Of a stretch of 64,000 bases of DNA, positions 1-13,144 are shown piece after piece. Origin of the DNA: Antennarius striatus (Eukaryota > Chordata > Actinopteri > Lophiiformes > Antennariidae). Location: positions 25,000,001-25,064,000 of the forward strand of contig NC_090779.1 in NCBI RefSeq assembly GCF_040054535.1, given 5' to 3'. Under the pieces are notes generated by a model that had not been told where the DNA came from, made no database searches, and saw only the letters and a list, made by a program, of their open reading frames with translations. Position 1 is the first letter of the stretch, and each line of letters begins with the position of its first letter. Both the position numbers and the translations under genes were made by a program.

Positions 1-748
1 CGAGAAGGACATTTTTCTGCTGCTGCTGCCGTCCGACGGAGACTCCGTGGGGCTCCGGGGTTGGAGTGGGGGTGGGGGTGGGGGGCTCCGTGACTCCCGG
101 GGAGTCTGCGCTCCGCTCGCTTCCGTCAATTTGATCTCCTATCCGGGGACTCGGTTGTGTATCTCCAGCCATCTGCAACCCGAGGCGAGTGTGTTTCCTT
201 CCGACACACACACACACTCGCTACGAGAGAGAGACAGAAGAGGGATGGAGGATGGAGAGAGGAGAAAAAAAACAAAACGGGGGGGTCTCCGGATGCCAAG
301 GCTGCTGCTGCCGCCGCTGCTGCTGCAAAAGAGAGAGAGAGAGAGCTGTCCAAGGTCCTCCAGCTCCGATTCCCACTCTTCTCCAGTTTGACTTCTCTAC
401 TCTCTCCTCCCCATCCTTTCTTTTCTCCCTCCCCCCCCCTCTCTCCCTCTCTGGCACCCGCCTCTAATTTATTTTATTCATTTCATCCAAACGCAGTACG
501 CGCATGGCCCCGTGCGCTCCGGGGGAGCCGTGCGCTCCGGATTATTATATTCCCCTCGTCCGTGTCTCCGTGGATCGTGGAGCTGCTGCCTCTATCTGCA
601 GCCGCTCCAGAGCTTTGGGTGAGGAGAGAGCAAAGCTGAAAACTGCTGGCAATAAATAGTGAGCAGGGAGGGATGTGATTGGAGAAAGCCAACCTCGTCA
701 TCAACCAATCGCTGCCTCGCTCATATAGGGACCCCCCTTTTTGAAAAA

Positions 749-757
<9 letters not shown>

Positions 758-779
<22 letters not shown>

Positions 780-786
780 TAAAAAA
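758..786. repeat. (TA)n tract next to poly-A
   Basis: Alternating TA follows a poly-A run and ends in another short A run. Confidence 0.85.
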
Positions 787-1662
787 ATAGACATGGCTAA
801 CCAAATTGTGATCTATACCAGAATAAGTGTACACTTACACGCACTGATGTGGGATATCAGCATCTGATGCGGATATACTTTAAGACTTATTTCCCTTTTT
901 TACGCATCGTTTGCGCATGCGTGCCGAGGCCCATCCCCACACGGATGGGTTATACCGTTAAAAAAAACCCCAAAACGGAAATATAACGGAAGTCATAATA
1001 AGAAATGTGACAGCAAGTGTGAACCTGATCACAAATAAAGCCGAAAAGGCTGATGGGAAATACCAACAAGCAGAAATATGATGGTGAAAATCAAGAGTTT
1101 GCGCGCAGGGAGCCCCCACATGGCATCACAACACAGCAAGAAGCATCTGAGGCGACTGGGGCTCACCTATAGAGTTCACCAGAGAGTACCAATGAGAAAC
1201 GACACGGGGGGGGGGGTAAATGAAGGGGTGGGGGGTGCAAAGCAACAAGGGTCCAGACATTTCTAGCGGTTTTCCGGTCGGAACGGACACCGGGAGGATC
1301 ACCGGGACGTCATGACCGCGGTGCGCTGCAGAGGTCTGCAGCTACAAGAGCAAAAACAATGAACGGCAGGACCGGAAACCAGTGGAGCGAGTTCAAACCA
1401 TCTTTAATGGGTTTAAGAAGAAAACAAAGAGGCAAATTTAGCAAAAAATGTAGAATCGAGTATAGAATTCAGGACTTACCTGCGTTCCTGCAAAACTTTT
1501 TCAGAAGTCATTTCAATATGCCCCCCCTCCCCCTCCAACCTCCTCACCCCCTTTCCATGGAGTTACTAATTTAAAGGTTTGAAGTCCGGGTCACGATCTG
1601 GATTCGGACCCCCGTTTTTCTTTCCTCCTCCTTGTTTATAGCAGATCTTAAACACCCCCCCT

Positions 1663-1670
<8 letters not shown>

Positions 1671-1704
<34 letters not shown>
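1671..1704. repeat. (CT)n microsatellite
   Basis: A pure CT/GA tract within a longer pyrimidine-rich stretch that runs to about 1755. Confidence 0.85.
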
Positions 1705-1705
<1 letters not shown>

Positions 1706-2626
1706 ACTCTGTCTCTCACACTCCCCCCTCCCTCTCCCTCCCTCCCCACCACCACTGATGAAACTCGTCTGCATTCAACTTGACTGTCAGCCTGCCAGCA
1801 AGCGGCGCGGCTCGCACCGAAAACAAGCTTTTTGGGGAAAAGGAAGATATTTGGGGATTGAATTGGGGGGGGGGGTTGGTGGGGGTTAGTGCATACCTAG
1901 ACTCGAAAGCCCACCCCTAGACCACCACCCTTTCCCTCCCCCCCACCCTCCTCGTGTGGGGATTTTTTTTAAACATTTTTTTATTGGGTGGTCTTTTCAT
2001 TTGCAACCCAGTCAGTCACGATTCTCCCCCTCCGTCTGCGCTGCACAGCCACTGCCTCTCCTGACGCAGCCAACGCGCACATTACTCACTTTAGCAGTCA
2101 CGACTCGGGAATCCGACTTGTTTCCATCGAAATTTACGCGCCCGGTTGTTGAATTATTGACTGAGAAGCGGCGCTTGGTGTCGGTGTCGGTGCGTTTTGG
2201 CGCCACGACGGATCAGAGTCGGTTTTTGTCTTTTCTGTTTGGGGAGGTGGAGGAATGTATCGGAGCTATCGGGATTTTACACGACAGACAGGTGGTCGAT
2301 TTCGCTTTTTTTGGGTTTTTTTTGTTGTTGCTATTGTTGTTGTTGTTGTTGTTGTTTTGTATATGTGGCAGCCTGGCAGCCTGCGTTCAGGGGGAATTGT
2401 CCGCGCATAGATCGGAATCAGGGTGCGGGGACGAGCGGATTCATAGATGCTGGTCGCTAATTCATCACTGATACCTCAATTGAACGGAAGACCCCCCCCC
2501 CCTCACCCAAAACCTACCCCCCCACCCCTCACTTGGCGTAACAGGGACGCTCCCTTCGCCTCCTGCGCGTCCCCGCCGTCGCTAGGACGCAAAGTTATCG
2601 CTCCTGAAAGCAGAACTCAACCGCCT

Positions 2627-2630
<4 letters not shown>

Positions 2631-2711
<81 letters not shown>
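2631..2711. repeat. (CA)n microsatellite, about 80 bp
   Basis: An uninterrupted CA dinucleotide run. Confidence 0.97.
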
Positions 2712-2713
<2 letters not shown>

Positions 2714-3176
2714 ATCATTTCCTTTTACTTTCTGGAATGTTTCTCTCGCGCATCGCCGCCGTCGTGACGTCCTCAGGTCGTTTTTTTTTTATTTTATTTT
2801 TTTAAGTAGCTTCTCCTCCAGAAGGATTCCTATTGGTGGAGAAATCGCAGCCGATCCGGCGCGCATGGAGGGAGAGACGAGGGGGACTGACGTGAGCCGA
2901 TCCGGCATCCGATGAGGCCGTTCAAACTACACAGGCGGGAAAAACTGCTATAAAAACCTTTTTCTTTTTTTTTTGGTGGGGGGGTGGTGGTGGTAGTGGT
3001 GGGGGTGGGGGGGGTGGCGGCTCCGAATTTCACCTCAATCATTGCGTCCGGAAAAAAAGCCAAACAAAACCAGAATGCAGGCTGCCGGTGTCCACTCAGG
3101 AGTAAAGAAAGCTTTTGACGACCAGGAACATCTCCAACCCCCCCCACCTTTAACCACCCCCCACCTCTCCCCCCCG

Positions 3177-3203
3177 CACACACACACACACACACACACA
3201 CAC
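3177..3203. repeat. (CA)n microsatellite
   Basis: A short CA run flanked by C-rich sequence. Confidence 0.95.
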
Positions 3204-3763
3204 CACCAGCAACAGCCCACTACCGCCACTTGGTGTGGTTTCAGCACCATTGCTGCTGGACAGCTCCTGGGTTTCCCCCCATGCGGTGCGCCTGGTCTCT
3301 GCTGCAGCAACAGCTCCTTCACTTCATCCCTCCTCTCCTCCTCCTCCTCTTCCTCCTCCTCTTCCAAAGCGGCTTGTCTGTCAGTACGACTCCTCTTAAA
3401 AACAAAAAAACAAAAAAACAAAAAAACGGAGGGAGAGACGTCCTTAAGCGCTCATCAGAGCAGGGTTTCCCTCACTTTCGCGGCTAAGCAGTGAGAAGGG
3501 AGGGAAAAAATAAATATGTGATGGAGACTCAACAGCGCCAACAGACAAAGGGAGTTTTTGCACTTATTTACCAAAAAAAAAAAAAAAAAAAGGGGGGGGG
3601 GGGATTCCTACTCTGCAGGAGTGGTGGCTTATGCTACATGCCGATAAAAATCCATGCCTATACGACCGGGAGTCACAGGTTTTTTATTTTTATTTTTGTA
3701 TTTTTTGCGTGCAGAAGACAAGAGGAGGAGGCGAAATGAGGAGAGGAGAAACAGCACGGCACT

Positions 3764-3831
3764 GGGGGGGTGGTGGTGGTGGTGGTGGTGGTGTGTGTGT
3801 GTGGTGGTGGTGGTGGTGGTGGGGGGGGGGC
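3764..3831. repeat. G-rich (GGT)n/(GT)n tract
   Basis: Runs of G separated by single T, a short GT block, then poly-G. The composition could form G-quadruplexes on the plus strand. Confidence 0.85.
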
Positions 3832-4802
3832 ATGCACTAGCAAATCCACCAGAAATACACAGATATTAACATCGCATGTGCAAATCTGCCACTCACCGAG
3901 ATGCGTCCGCGTCCGGCTCCTAAACGGGAAGGAAGAACGAAGGAAAGAGAGGAGAAGGTTTTAGGAGAGGAGCCGCGATAAGAGAGGGGATGGAGAGAAA
4001 TGCAACAGATTAAGTCGTCCGTTTGTTGTGATGTAGGCTTACAATGGCACGTCCAAGTTTTGCTCAGGAATCGCCTCCCTTTTTACACAAGTGATACCCG
4101 TCTGTCTATTTCTGGCGCACGATCAAAACTAGGATCTATTTTTAGGTCGCAGCACGAGGAAGGAGGAAAAAAAAAACCCCCCCACACACACTCACAATAG
4201 GCATCGCTTACGTGAAGTGCATGTAATGTCAATTAATTTTTTTTTTTGCCTCTCCAACTCTGCACAGGAGCCCCGATTCCCCTCCGTTGCATCATTGCAG
4301 TGATTTTTTTTTTTTTTTTTTTTGGAGAGGGGGGGGAGAACCAAACGTGCCTTGAACAGAACCACCTCCTACTCATCCTTAAAACAAACTACTTTCACCC
4401 TCCACAAACTAAACCCCCCCCCCCCCCAAAAAAAAACCCCAGAGCTCCCCTCCACCACCACCACCACCCCCCCACCTCTCTATCACCAACAATATTTGAT
4501 GTCTTGTCGAACCTCTTCAGAAGCTTCTAGTCCCGGAGTCACTTCAGCAGCCCAAAGTCGTTGAACGCAAAAATAGATCCAAAAAAAATTAAAAATAAAT
4601 TTGAAAAAAACCGCGGATTACCCGACGCTCCCTGCGGGATTTTTTTTAAATATTTATTTCGGTTTTATTTCAGTCGACTGTTGACTGTAAAATCTCGCCA
4701 TTATCAGCTTTGCTGACGAGAAGAAGAAAAAATAATAAATAAAAAAATCCCTTTTTTTTTTTTTGTTTTTTTTGTTGAAGAGCTGCGTCAGTTACTAGGC
4801 AT

Positions 4803-4810
4803 TGACGTCA
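4803..4810. promoter_or_regulatory. Full CRE palindrome TGACGTCA
   Basis: A perfect 8-bp cAMP-response element, the binding site of CREB/ATF proteins. A second full site lies at 8253-8260. The target gene is not visible in this window. Confidence 0.45.
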
Positions 4811-5707
4811 CATTCAGATTCTCTCACTTTCCAGCCCGGAGAGCCTGATTACAGATATACTGCCGCGCTGGGATCGGCTCCGCGCAAAATGTGCCGTGGA
4901 AAGAAATAAAATAAAATGAAAAATAAAAAATAAAGAGTGACAAAATATGACAAGAGTTCAGGTGGCTGATGACGTGGTGCGGACTGGTGGAAACTGCAGT
5001 TTGGAGAAGGTTATCTCCTGGTAAAAACCCTCCTCTGAAGCTCGGATCTGGGTTTCCACCCCCCCTCCCCTCCCTGTTTCTCTATTTCCACAACTGAGGG
5101 TTTGTGCTGCGCTGGTCTGAGACGACTCTCATCCCACAATCCATCGCGTCTAGCGGGTAAAAACACGGGCTTTCCGAGCCGAGCACATCGCGCTGCTGCC
5201 TCCTCCATCTCCTCCATTCGCCGGCTGTGCCCACGCACCAGACCCCCCCGCTCAGCCACGGATGGACCCACGATGGGTGGTGGGGGGTGGGGGGTGGGGA
5301 GCGCACGCTTGTCCATGCAAAAAAAAAAAAAAAAGGCGCACAAACAAACCTCCTAGCAGTCTGCTCCGTCTCTCACACCAACTCCCTTTCAATTCCCTGT
5401 AAGACCCTCTCCAAACACCCCCCCCACCCCCCTACGCGCCATCCATCTGCACTCTCAACCGCGTGGAGATTCACGAGACTTTACGCGATGGGATGGGGTG
5501 GACTAAAGAGAGAGGGAGGAGAGGGATGGGGGGGTGGTGGTAGGGGGAGGTGTGGGGGGGTTAGGTGACTATCCACTGAGTGGCAGCTACCTAGAAAAGT
5601 GGGCTCTGAGAAGAGAAAAGGGCTGCGCCCGTCGCATCAGTCGGAGCTATTTTTATCCCTGCCTGTAGGCCAACTGTATGTCCGTGACTGCTGGCGGTAG
5701 CATGTAT

Positions 5708-5709
<2 letters not shown>

Positions 5710-5789
<80 letters not shown>
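5710..5789. repeat. (CA)n microsatellite, about 80 bp
   Basis: An uninterrupted CA run. Confidence 0.97.
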
Positions 5790-5794
<5 letters not shown>

Positions 5795-5978
5795 GCGGGT
5801 TTAACACGTCATCCACGATAAAACAGCCTCAGGAATCAACCAGAAATAAAAGAAAGAAAGGAAACCGTCACCTTTGAGGCTCTGGTTGGTTGGTTCCTGT
5901 CACTATTTTGGTTTTTTTTTTATTTTTAAACACAGACCATCCAGAAAGGAAAGATAAGCCAGTAGGTCATCATTACCT

Positions 5979-5982
<4 letters not shown>

Positions 5983-6014
<32 letters not shown>
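5983..6014. repeat. (CA)n microsatellite
   Basis: An uninterrupted CA run of about 32 bp. Confidence 0.95.
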
Positions 6015-6016
<2 letters not shown>

Positions 6017-7809
6017 CTTCCCCTGTAGCATCATTCAATGGCAGAGGTATCAATGGGAGTCGAGCCGATGCTCCTCGGCTGCAGTGCGTAAAGATCTCCG
6101 CGTGGTGTCGACAAACTCAGCCTGAGATCCTCTTTCTCCACCCCCCCCACCCACCCAAATCCTCCTCCCCACCTAAAAAAAAGTCCTCCTGACTCCTGCA
6201 AGTTGTAAACCGCAGCAGACTCCCCCCCCCCCTCTTTTGTGAAGCCTTTGTCCAGCCTGTGAAGGGCCGGAACACGACACGCAACGGTCCCATCCAAATG
6301 TCCCCCCCCAAAAAAAAAAAATAAATACAAAAAACCCCTTGATTTAAATCAACACCACCGGTGCAAACATGAGGGGAATGAACCACTGAAGCTCACAAAA
6401 GGCTGAAACACACCTGAAACACAGTTTCACGGCTTCACTTCCAAATCAAGAGACGCGCGGAACTCTCCGGAGCTGTCCGTGGGTCGGTGGTGCTGGAGCA
6501 GCCGCGCAAGCCCCACGTCATTCGGGGACTTCTTGCATGCTCCGGATTGGAGAAGGTGCAGGGTTGTTGGGGGGGTTTTTGCGCAAAAAAGAAAAGAGAT
6601 CTTGCTGCCGTGAGGAGGAGACGACTTTGAAGGAGGCGCAACACATGCGGGCTGACGCAAGTCTGCTGCGGAAAGTTGTTGACAGGTGGAGGAGCGGGAG
6701 GCGTCTCACCTCCGAGGAGCCGTGACGCGCGTCCGGGGGGCGCGAAGGGAAAGAAACCGGTGGGAATAAATATATGAAATATTACAGAAACATGATTAAA
6801 AAAAGATTTTCACCCCCCCCCCCCACCACCACCACCTCCCCTCCTTCACCCCCCCCCCTCTCTACCTCTGCGCGGTTACTAGGCATCTCAGCAGAGCGTG
6901 CAGCCTGAAGCAGAGGATCCCCGACACGTGAATCCTCCCACGCATTACCGCAGCCAGCTCTCCTTTAGTGTCTGCAAAAGCCCCCCAACCCCCCCCCCAC
7001 CACCACCACCCACCCCCCCGCTGTCAAACAAACACCAAACCGGAGAAACTCTCCGCGCTGCTGCGTTTAGAAATCTGAGAAAACAACGTTTGGAAAGAAG
7101 GAAACACCGAACCTGCTGCGTGATGAGCCCCCAAATAAAGTCACCCGGACCCCCCCCAGGAAAACCTTTAAGGCGGGGAGCCTCGAACACAAGATCCTCA
7201 CTTTATTTAGATCATGGTGTCAGCAGTGACTACAAACCTGACTTTAGATGGCGTTCCAATCCACTTCTATTCCAGCTAGAGGCTGCTCATGCCCCCCCCT
7301 CCCCCAGAACACCAAACCGCGCGTAACGAGTCCTGAAAACATCCACGGACGATCTGACAAACTTCCCATCGCGCATCATTCTGCTTCCACAGGAGAAATC
7401 ACTTACCTTTTGTGGTTTAGAATGTGAGTTTCCCTTTCGGAACTGTTCTGACACACTGGCTTTGTGCAGTGAGTGAGGAGACCCGGAGTGTATCGTGGGG
7501 GGGGGGCAGCTCGGCGCTCCGCTCCTGCGTCAGCGGCAGAAAGCAGGTCAGTCCGACGCGCGTCGTCTCTGCTCCGTCGGAGACTAAAATATTTTGGTGT
7601 TGCCACTCAGAGGAAAGGTGGGCTTTGCTGGTTGGGTGGTGGTGTTGGGAGGGGTGAAGGGTTTGGGAGGGGAAAGGTGGCGGTGCTGCTTGGAAAGGAG
7701 AGGGGGGGTGGGGGGGGGGGCGAGGAGTTACAAATGTGAGCCAGCTGATAGAAAAGGCCCGCCAAATCAAGCGACTTTTACGCAATTGGGCAGGCGTGCG
7801 TCCGCACGC

Positions 7810-7812
<3 letters not shown>

Positions 7813-7898
<86 letters not shown>
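7813..7898. repeat. (TG)n microsatellite, about 86 bp
   Basis: An uninterrupted TG run, the longest dinucleotide repeat in the window. Confidence 0.97.
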
Positions 7899-7902
<4 letters not shown>

Positions 7903-8252
7903 ACTAGCAGGAGCAGACGGGAAGCATGAATGGGTCAACAGAGGCGCGACTGAATCCGCGCCATCACCGGAACGAACCGGTTCAGAGACGATCGGGCGCA
8001 AATAATAATAAATAATAATAAATAATAATAAAAAAATAATGAAATTTAAAAAAGGGATCGAGGAACGAAACGAATCAAAGGAGAGGAAGAGAAGAAGGGA
8101 TGGCCAGGAGAGAATAATTCATGTCACAACACAGGGAGGAGAGTCTGGTCGACACGCCAGCGATCTCTCCCTCTTCTCTCTCACATTCCGTGTCTGTCTT
8201 CCTCTCCCCCCCCCACCCCGCGCCTCCCCACCAGTGTGCTATTGACCTGCAT

Positions 8253-8260
8253 TGACGTCA
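8253..8260. promoter_or_regulatory. Full CRE palindrome TGACGTCA
   Basis: A perfect CRE followed four bases later by a half-site-like TGCGTCA. Together with the site at 4803 it suggests CREB/ATF input to an unseen gene. Confidence 0.45.
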
Positions 8261-8946
8261 TTGCGTCATTAGGTTTCCCTTAGAAACACTGACTTTCAAA
8301 AATAGTATCAAATTAATTCAGCTGGCAAGGAAAGAGGGGTGGGGCTTTTGAGGGTTTTGGGTTTTTTGGGGTGAACAGGGTGTGGCGGGTGGGTTTGGGT
8401 GAGGATGGGGGGGGGGGGGGGGGCAGTTTTATTCAGTAACCACCTGAGAGCTGGACCTGACGACAGTCCAAAAGTCACGGCAGAAAATTAAATATGTAAA
8501 GATGTTAGAATAAAAAAATAACCAGAACAAAATGGTTAAAAATAAACAGGTCAGAACGGGTTTGTCTGTTTCTGTTTCTGTTTCTTCAGGCTAAAAATAT
8601 CCTCCAGCCTGGAGCCCGGATCAACCCCCCCCCCCTTTCAGCAGCAGACGGGAGCCGGAGGTTCTGCTGGATCTGTGGTGTTAGAATAACCTCCATTCTC
8701 AGGGCGGGGGAGGAGGATGCTATTGGCCAACACACACCTGCTAGCAGGTGAGAGGTGTGGTGGTCACACACTCAGATCCTATGTGTATTCTTAAGACTGT
8801 CTTTGACCCACCTTCACTGACCTTTGACCTGAAGCGTGAGCCTAATGCTCATCTCTGCTTACATCTGAGCTACATCCTGGTTCATTAATGTTTATTTGAG
8901 GTGGAGCCACGTCTTACATGGTTTCCTCAGTGTGTGAATGGGTAAA

Positions 8947-9509
8947 GACCACTAGTCCTCAACATGTGAACATTCCACTTAAGAACATCCGTAGATAGTC
9001 CGTGGAGAGTTCCTTCAAGTGTTTTATTCTTCTCCTCCTCAAGGATTAAAGTTTACCGTAAACTAATCTGGATTAAAACAATCACATGAATCATGAGTGA
9101 CATTTAACAGTAGATATTGGAACTATACGTATGTATTTTAATGTGATTACATGTTTTTATTATGATTTATCGTAAAGTAACATGATATTATGAGCTGTTA
9201 ACGGTTTAGAGTCCAGTATTTGTGGTGGAAGTTTAGACTAAACTTGATCTTTATTATATAAACCGACATATAATTGAGAACGACCTGAACCTGGATTTTA
9301 TTTATTCTGTGTTGTTTTAATCTCTTGTAATTGTTTCTGGTCAGTCTTAGGGAATAGAACTTTAGTATTTAGAGAAGTAATGATATTTAAATGACCTCAA
9401 ATGGAGATTATAGAATGAAATTTAATTTAAAAAAAAACAACTTACAAAAAATTCAACTTATGAACAACCGTTCAGAACCAATCATGTTTGTATGTTGAGG
9501 ACTACCTGT
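8947..9509. mobile_element. Non-autonomous TIR DNA element, family 1, copy a
   Basis: The left end carries a decayed AGTCCTCA motif and the right end TTGAGGACTACCTG, its inverted form. The inside matches the elements at 23033-23655 and 63023-63833, including a shared block around the stretch TTTAAATGACCTCAAA. There is no coding capacity. The superfamily was not determined. Confidence 0.75.
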
Positions 9510-11583
9510 ACTGGTTTTTTCTTTCTCTCAGATGACAAACCCACTACTTCCAGTTTACATTTTATATGTAGTTTTATACGCTGTCAATCTGAAGTAAAAA
9601 GTAATTAGATGATATTTTTGGTAGTAAATCCAGATATTTCCTTCTTGTTAATGTTCTTCCTTCACACTGATGATGGAATCATTGTTAGTTACTAGTCTGG
9701 AATCTGTTCATCTGTTTGTGGCTCATTTACAGCGTTTCTGACGTAATTCTCTGATGTCCAATCAGGTGTTTGGTTCGTTTCCAGACCTGCTGACACAAAG
9801 TGAGATAAAGTTTCTGAATGCGATAAATTATTGGGACAAAAAGAGAAGAAACCAGTGAAGACCAATTCATAGAGCGACGGAAAAAAAAGACCAGCAGAGG
9901 GACGGAATACTTCACCATCGTGATTCATCCTCTTCAACCCAGAGACACTCATTTCAATCCAGCGTGGAAAACTCCAGCTCACGTCTGGTGGCCATCTAGA
10001 AATACACCTTTCAGGGAAAATTACCTACAAAGCACACTAAAAAAAACCTGAAAGCTTTTTTTTTGGGGGGGGGGAGAGTGAAGCTTGTGATCGACGACAC
10101 ACCCGAGTGAAGGTGATTAAATGGTGAGCGTCTAAACGGCGGGTCTGACCTTTGACCCGGCGAGGGAATCGATGAAAGGAGCGAGAAAAACGACTTAAAA
10201 GAAAAAAAAAAAGAGAAAAGCTTTAACACATGTTGTATTTGTGGGCACAAAGCTGTGGGACTCACAGACGTGTGATATCTGAGCACATATGTATCACAGC
10301 ACACGTCATCGGCACCGGTGGAAGTCACGCAGCATGCAAAAAGGGGGGGGGGGGGTCAGTGCCAAGTCTGACGCCGGCTCACGCAGAAATCTGGGTGTGA
10401 CTAAGACTCTCCGGCCGTGGAAAAAACAGCGTGCTGTCCTCTTTTCCTCATCCATAATAACATCAACACACCTCCGTCGGGCCTGTTTGAGCGGAAATGT
10501 TAGCCTTGATAACTAAATGAGAACGCCCCCCCCCCCACCCATTCAAAACGCGGCCTGTCGAGCCTTAACCCTCCACCTTATCTGGCTTCTTTTTTTTTTT
10601 TTTTAAAGCGTGTCAATATACAATAATAAAAGCTTCCAAAACATTTGCCTGGGGGTGTATGGCGGCCGTTGTCTTTTCCACTCGGCTGTCTGCTGGGGTG
10701 TGTGTGTATACACACACCGGTCCTTTTAATTTGTTTGATGTCCCCTCCCATCTGCCTTGTGGCTTTCCATTCCGACTCCGAGGCTGCGTCTTTCTAGGAA
10801 ACGGTGTGTGTTTGGGTCCCGTGTTTACCGGTCGGACACGCGGATTCTAGGATCCGTTGGAGGAAGGTGCATCTCTGAAATCTACCAGCTCTGATTTTAT
10901 GAAGCTGTTTCACCTCCATAAATAAAAAAAAACAACTAATATTAAACTAGAAAACAGTCACCAAAGAGAAGAATCACACGTCTCCAAACTGTAACGTCCG
11001 TTTATGATTTTAAAAAATGGGTTGAAGAGAAGAAATGATGCCTGAACCGCAGCATTAATAATATTTGACATTAATATTCCCCCAGTTTCTTTTAGATTTG
11101 AGATATTTTCTTAATCCCAGAGGGGATTCCCTCTGAAGACGCTTCACCACGTCCAGAAGAATCACCGACAGCCTGACCTGCACCTCCTCAGATCCTAGAA
11201 TAAATAAATCTACAATCTGAGGATCATAATAACACGGAGAAATGATCACACTTATCTCGTTTGACTTCTATCTGCTGGTTTGGGAAATAAAAATATGGAA
11301 ACGAAGGAGGAAAATCCATAAATAGACAACAAGCTAAAACGAAAATCTATATTTATATTTGTCATGTGCTAAAACCACACGCAGGTTTATGATGCCGAGT
11401 GGGTTTTTTTGTTGTTTTTTTGTTGTTTTTTTGTTGGGAGTGTGTACAAAAGGATGGCTGGCCAGGTTTTGTTTGAATTTGAAGCCCAGATTAAGGAACC
11501 CTGCCCTCTCCTCCCTCCTCTCCCCCTATTTATTTTTCCATCTCTCCTGCCTAAATGATGTCAATGGAAGCAGAGCTATAATG

Positions 11584-11593
11584 CTATTTATAG
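11584..11593. promoter_or_regulatory. MEF2-type site CTATTTATAG
   Basis: A perfect palindromic match to the MEF2 consensus YTAWWWWTAR. It lies in a non-repetitive stretch of about 80 bp (11515-11595) set between simple repeats. Confidence 0.35.
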
Positions 11594-11617
11594 AACGCCC
11601 CCCACCCCTTTACACAC

Positions 11618-11618
<1 letters not shown>

Positions 11619-11685
<67 letters not shown>
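11619..11685. repeat. (AC)n microsatellite
   Basis: An uninterrupted AC run of about 67 bp. Confidence 0.97.
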
Positions 11686-11686
<1 letters not shown>

Positions 11687-11849
11687 CACCAGCCGTCCTC
11701 ATGCTTGGTTGGGAGCTGCTGCTGCACAAATAAAAACCACCTCAAGAGAAGAATCTGCATGAATCGAGCCGCTGCATATTTATGAACGGCTTTGTCACAT
11801 GTACACGGCGCGTTACCCTGCCCCCTAACCCCCTCCCCAGCACCGCTTT

Positions 11850-11851
<2 letters not shown>

Positions 11852-11902
<51 letters not shown>
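11852..11902. repeat. (TG)n microsatellite
   Basis: An uninterrupted TG run. A further (GT)n run lies at 12221-12258 and a third at about 12580-12607. Confidence 0.95.
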
Positions 11903-11907
<5 letters not shown>

Positions 11908-12216
11908 CTCCCTGCTTGGTTATTGCCCGTGCAGCCGTACTTCCCTCTGCAGGAGGAAAAAAAAAAGACAAAGGAAGCCCATTACGCCGAGCAGGAGCGG
12001 CGTGCGCGCCCCCCACCCCCCCCCCCCTTTGCGCGCTCCTGCTTCTTCTGCTGCTGCTCTTCATTCACTCATTCTGTGCAGTCATTCATTCAGTCATCCA
12101 TTCATTCATTCACCTCTTTTTTCCCGACTCAGTCATTCACACAATTCCTGCAGCGGAGTGTGTGAATGGACGGATGGGACGAAGGCGGGAAGACGTCCGT
12201 CATCCTGCTTTGTTTG

Positions 12217-12260
<44 letters not shown>

Positions 12261-13105
12261 CTGTATGCACTTGGAAACTTGTGTGCGCGTGCATGTGGAT
12301 GGAGGGGTGTGGGGTGTGTTTGTGTGTGTATATGTGTGTGTATGTGTGTGTATGTGTGTGTGTGGGGGGGTTCTAGCATGTCAAATCTCAGGGGACGGTA
12401 GAGTACACTGTGTTCCCTGAGTATGAGTTTTGGAAGCTGGATGCATAAACCAAATAAACCTCCTCCTCCTCCCCCTCCCGTCTCTCCCTCCATCTCTTGA
12501 CATTCACATGCTAGATTACGTAACATACTTCGGAGGGGGGGGGGTGTCTGAAGTGATGATGGTGCGGATGAGGCGAGGGGTGTGTGTGTGTGTGTGTGTG
12601 TGTGTGGGGTGGTGATGAGGGGGGGGGGGGGTTAAAGTCTCCTTCCATCACAAATAAACGCACGCTTTGCTGCACAAGCGTCTTCAATTCAACTCTTTTT
12701 TTTTTTTTAGACCGCCTTCTATTTCTGAAAGGCGGCCGTGGTATAAATAAATTGCACCCCCTCCCTCACAAAAAATCTACCACCACCCCCCCACTCCCTT
12801 ATCTACTCTCAGAATCCTAAAGACTCAGAGCTGATGTAAAACCGCATCATTCCGTTCATGTTTGTGTGGAATTAAAACCAGATTTTTTTTTATAAACCAG
12901 AGTGGATTTAATCCACGGCAGCGCCTGGGGGGGGGGGGGGTATTTATAGCTCTACAGTGTATTTCCACGTCGGTCACACGTGCAGCAGCCGCTTCTCTGC
13001 ACTCCTGCTGAAGTTGACATGTTAACACTCACTGGCTGCTATATTTAGCCCAGCCTCACAGTGCTGTTACTATTCCCAGCATTGTACATGAGGGGGCGGA
13101 CGGTG

Positions 13106-13108
13106 CAT

Positions 13109-13142
<34 letters not shown>
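13106..13142. repeat. (ATTT)n microsatellite
   Basis: About nine tandem ATTT units followed by a short GAA tract. Confidence 0.95.

Positions 13143-13144
<2 letters not shown>

Larger units (their letters stand above)
1..8300. other. GC-rich, microsatellite-dense non-coding region
   Basis: No reading frame here resembles a protein family. The open frames are made by CA/GT, GA/CT and poly-G/C tracts. CpG dinucleotides are frequent in the first 800 bases and again around 6.4-7.6 kb, and CRE-type palindromes occur. This suits a CpG-island promoter or 5' UTR region of a gene outside the window, but no gene can be named. A minus-strand ATG at 10-12 opens toward the left edge; too little follows to judge it. 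Confidence 0.5.

Noticed and set aside
2324-2357. Possible CRISPR-like or regularly spaced repeat
   Set aside because: It is a simple (GTT)n tract without spacers, as are all other short-period repeats here.
7417-8001. A 194-codon minus-strand frame with a long Thr-His run
   Set aside because: The frame is kept open by the (TG)n microsatellite; the rest is low-complexity sequence.
9692-9982. A 96-codon minus-strand frame in non-repetitive DNA
   Set aside because: No recognisable domain, no splice context and no promoter; a second frame overlaps it.
11792-12401. Overlapping frames rich in Cys-Val repeats
   Set aside because: They are translations of (TG)n tracts and are open in more than one frame.
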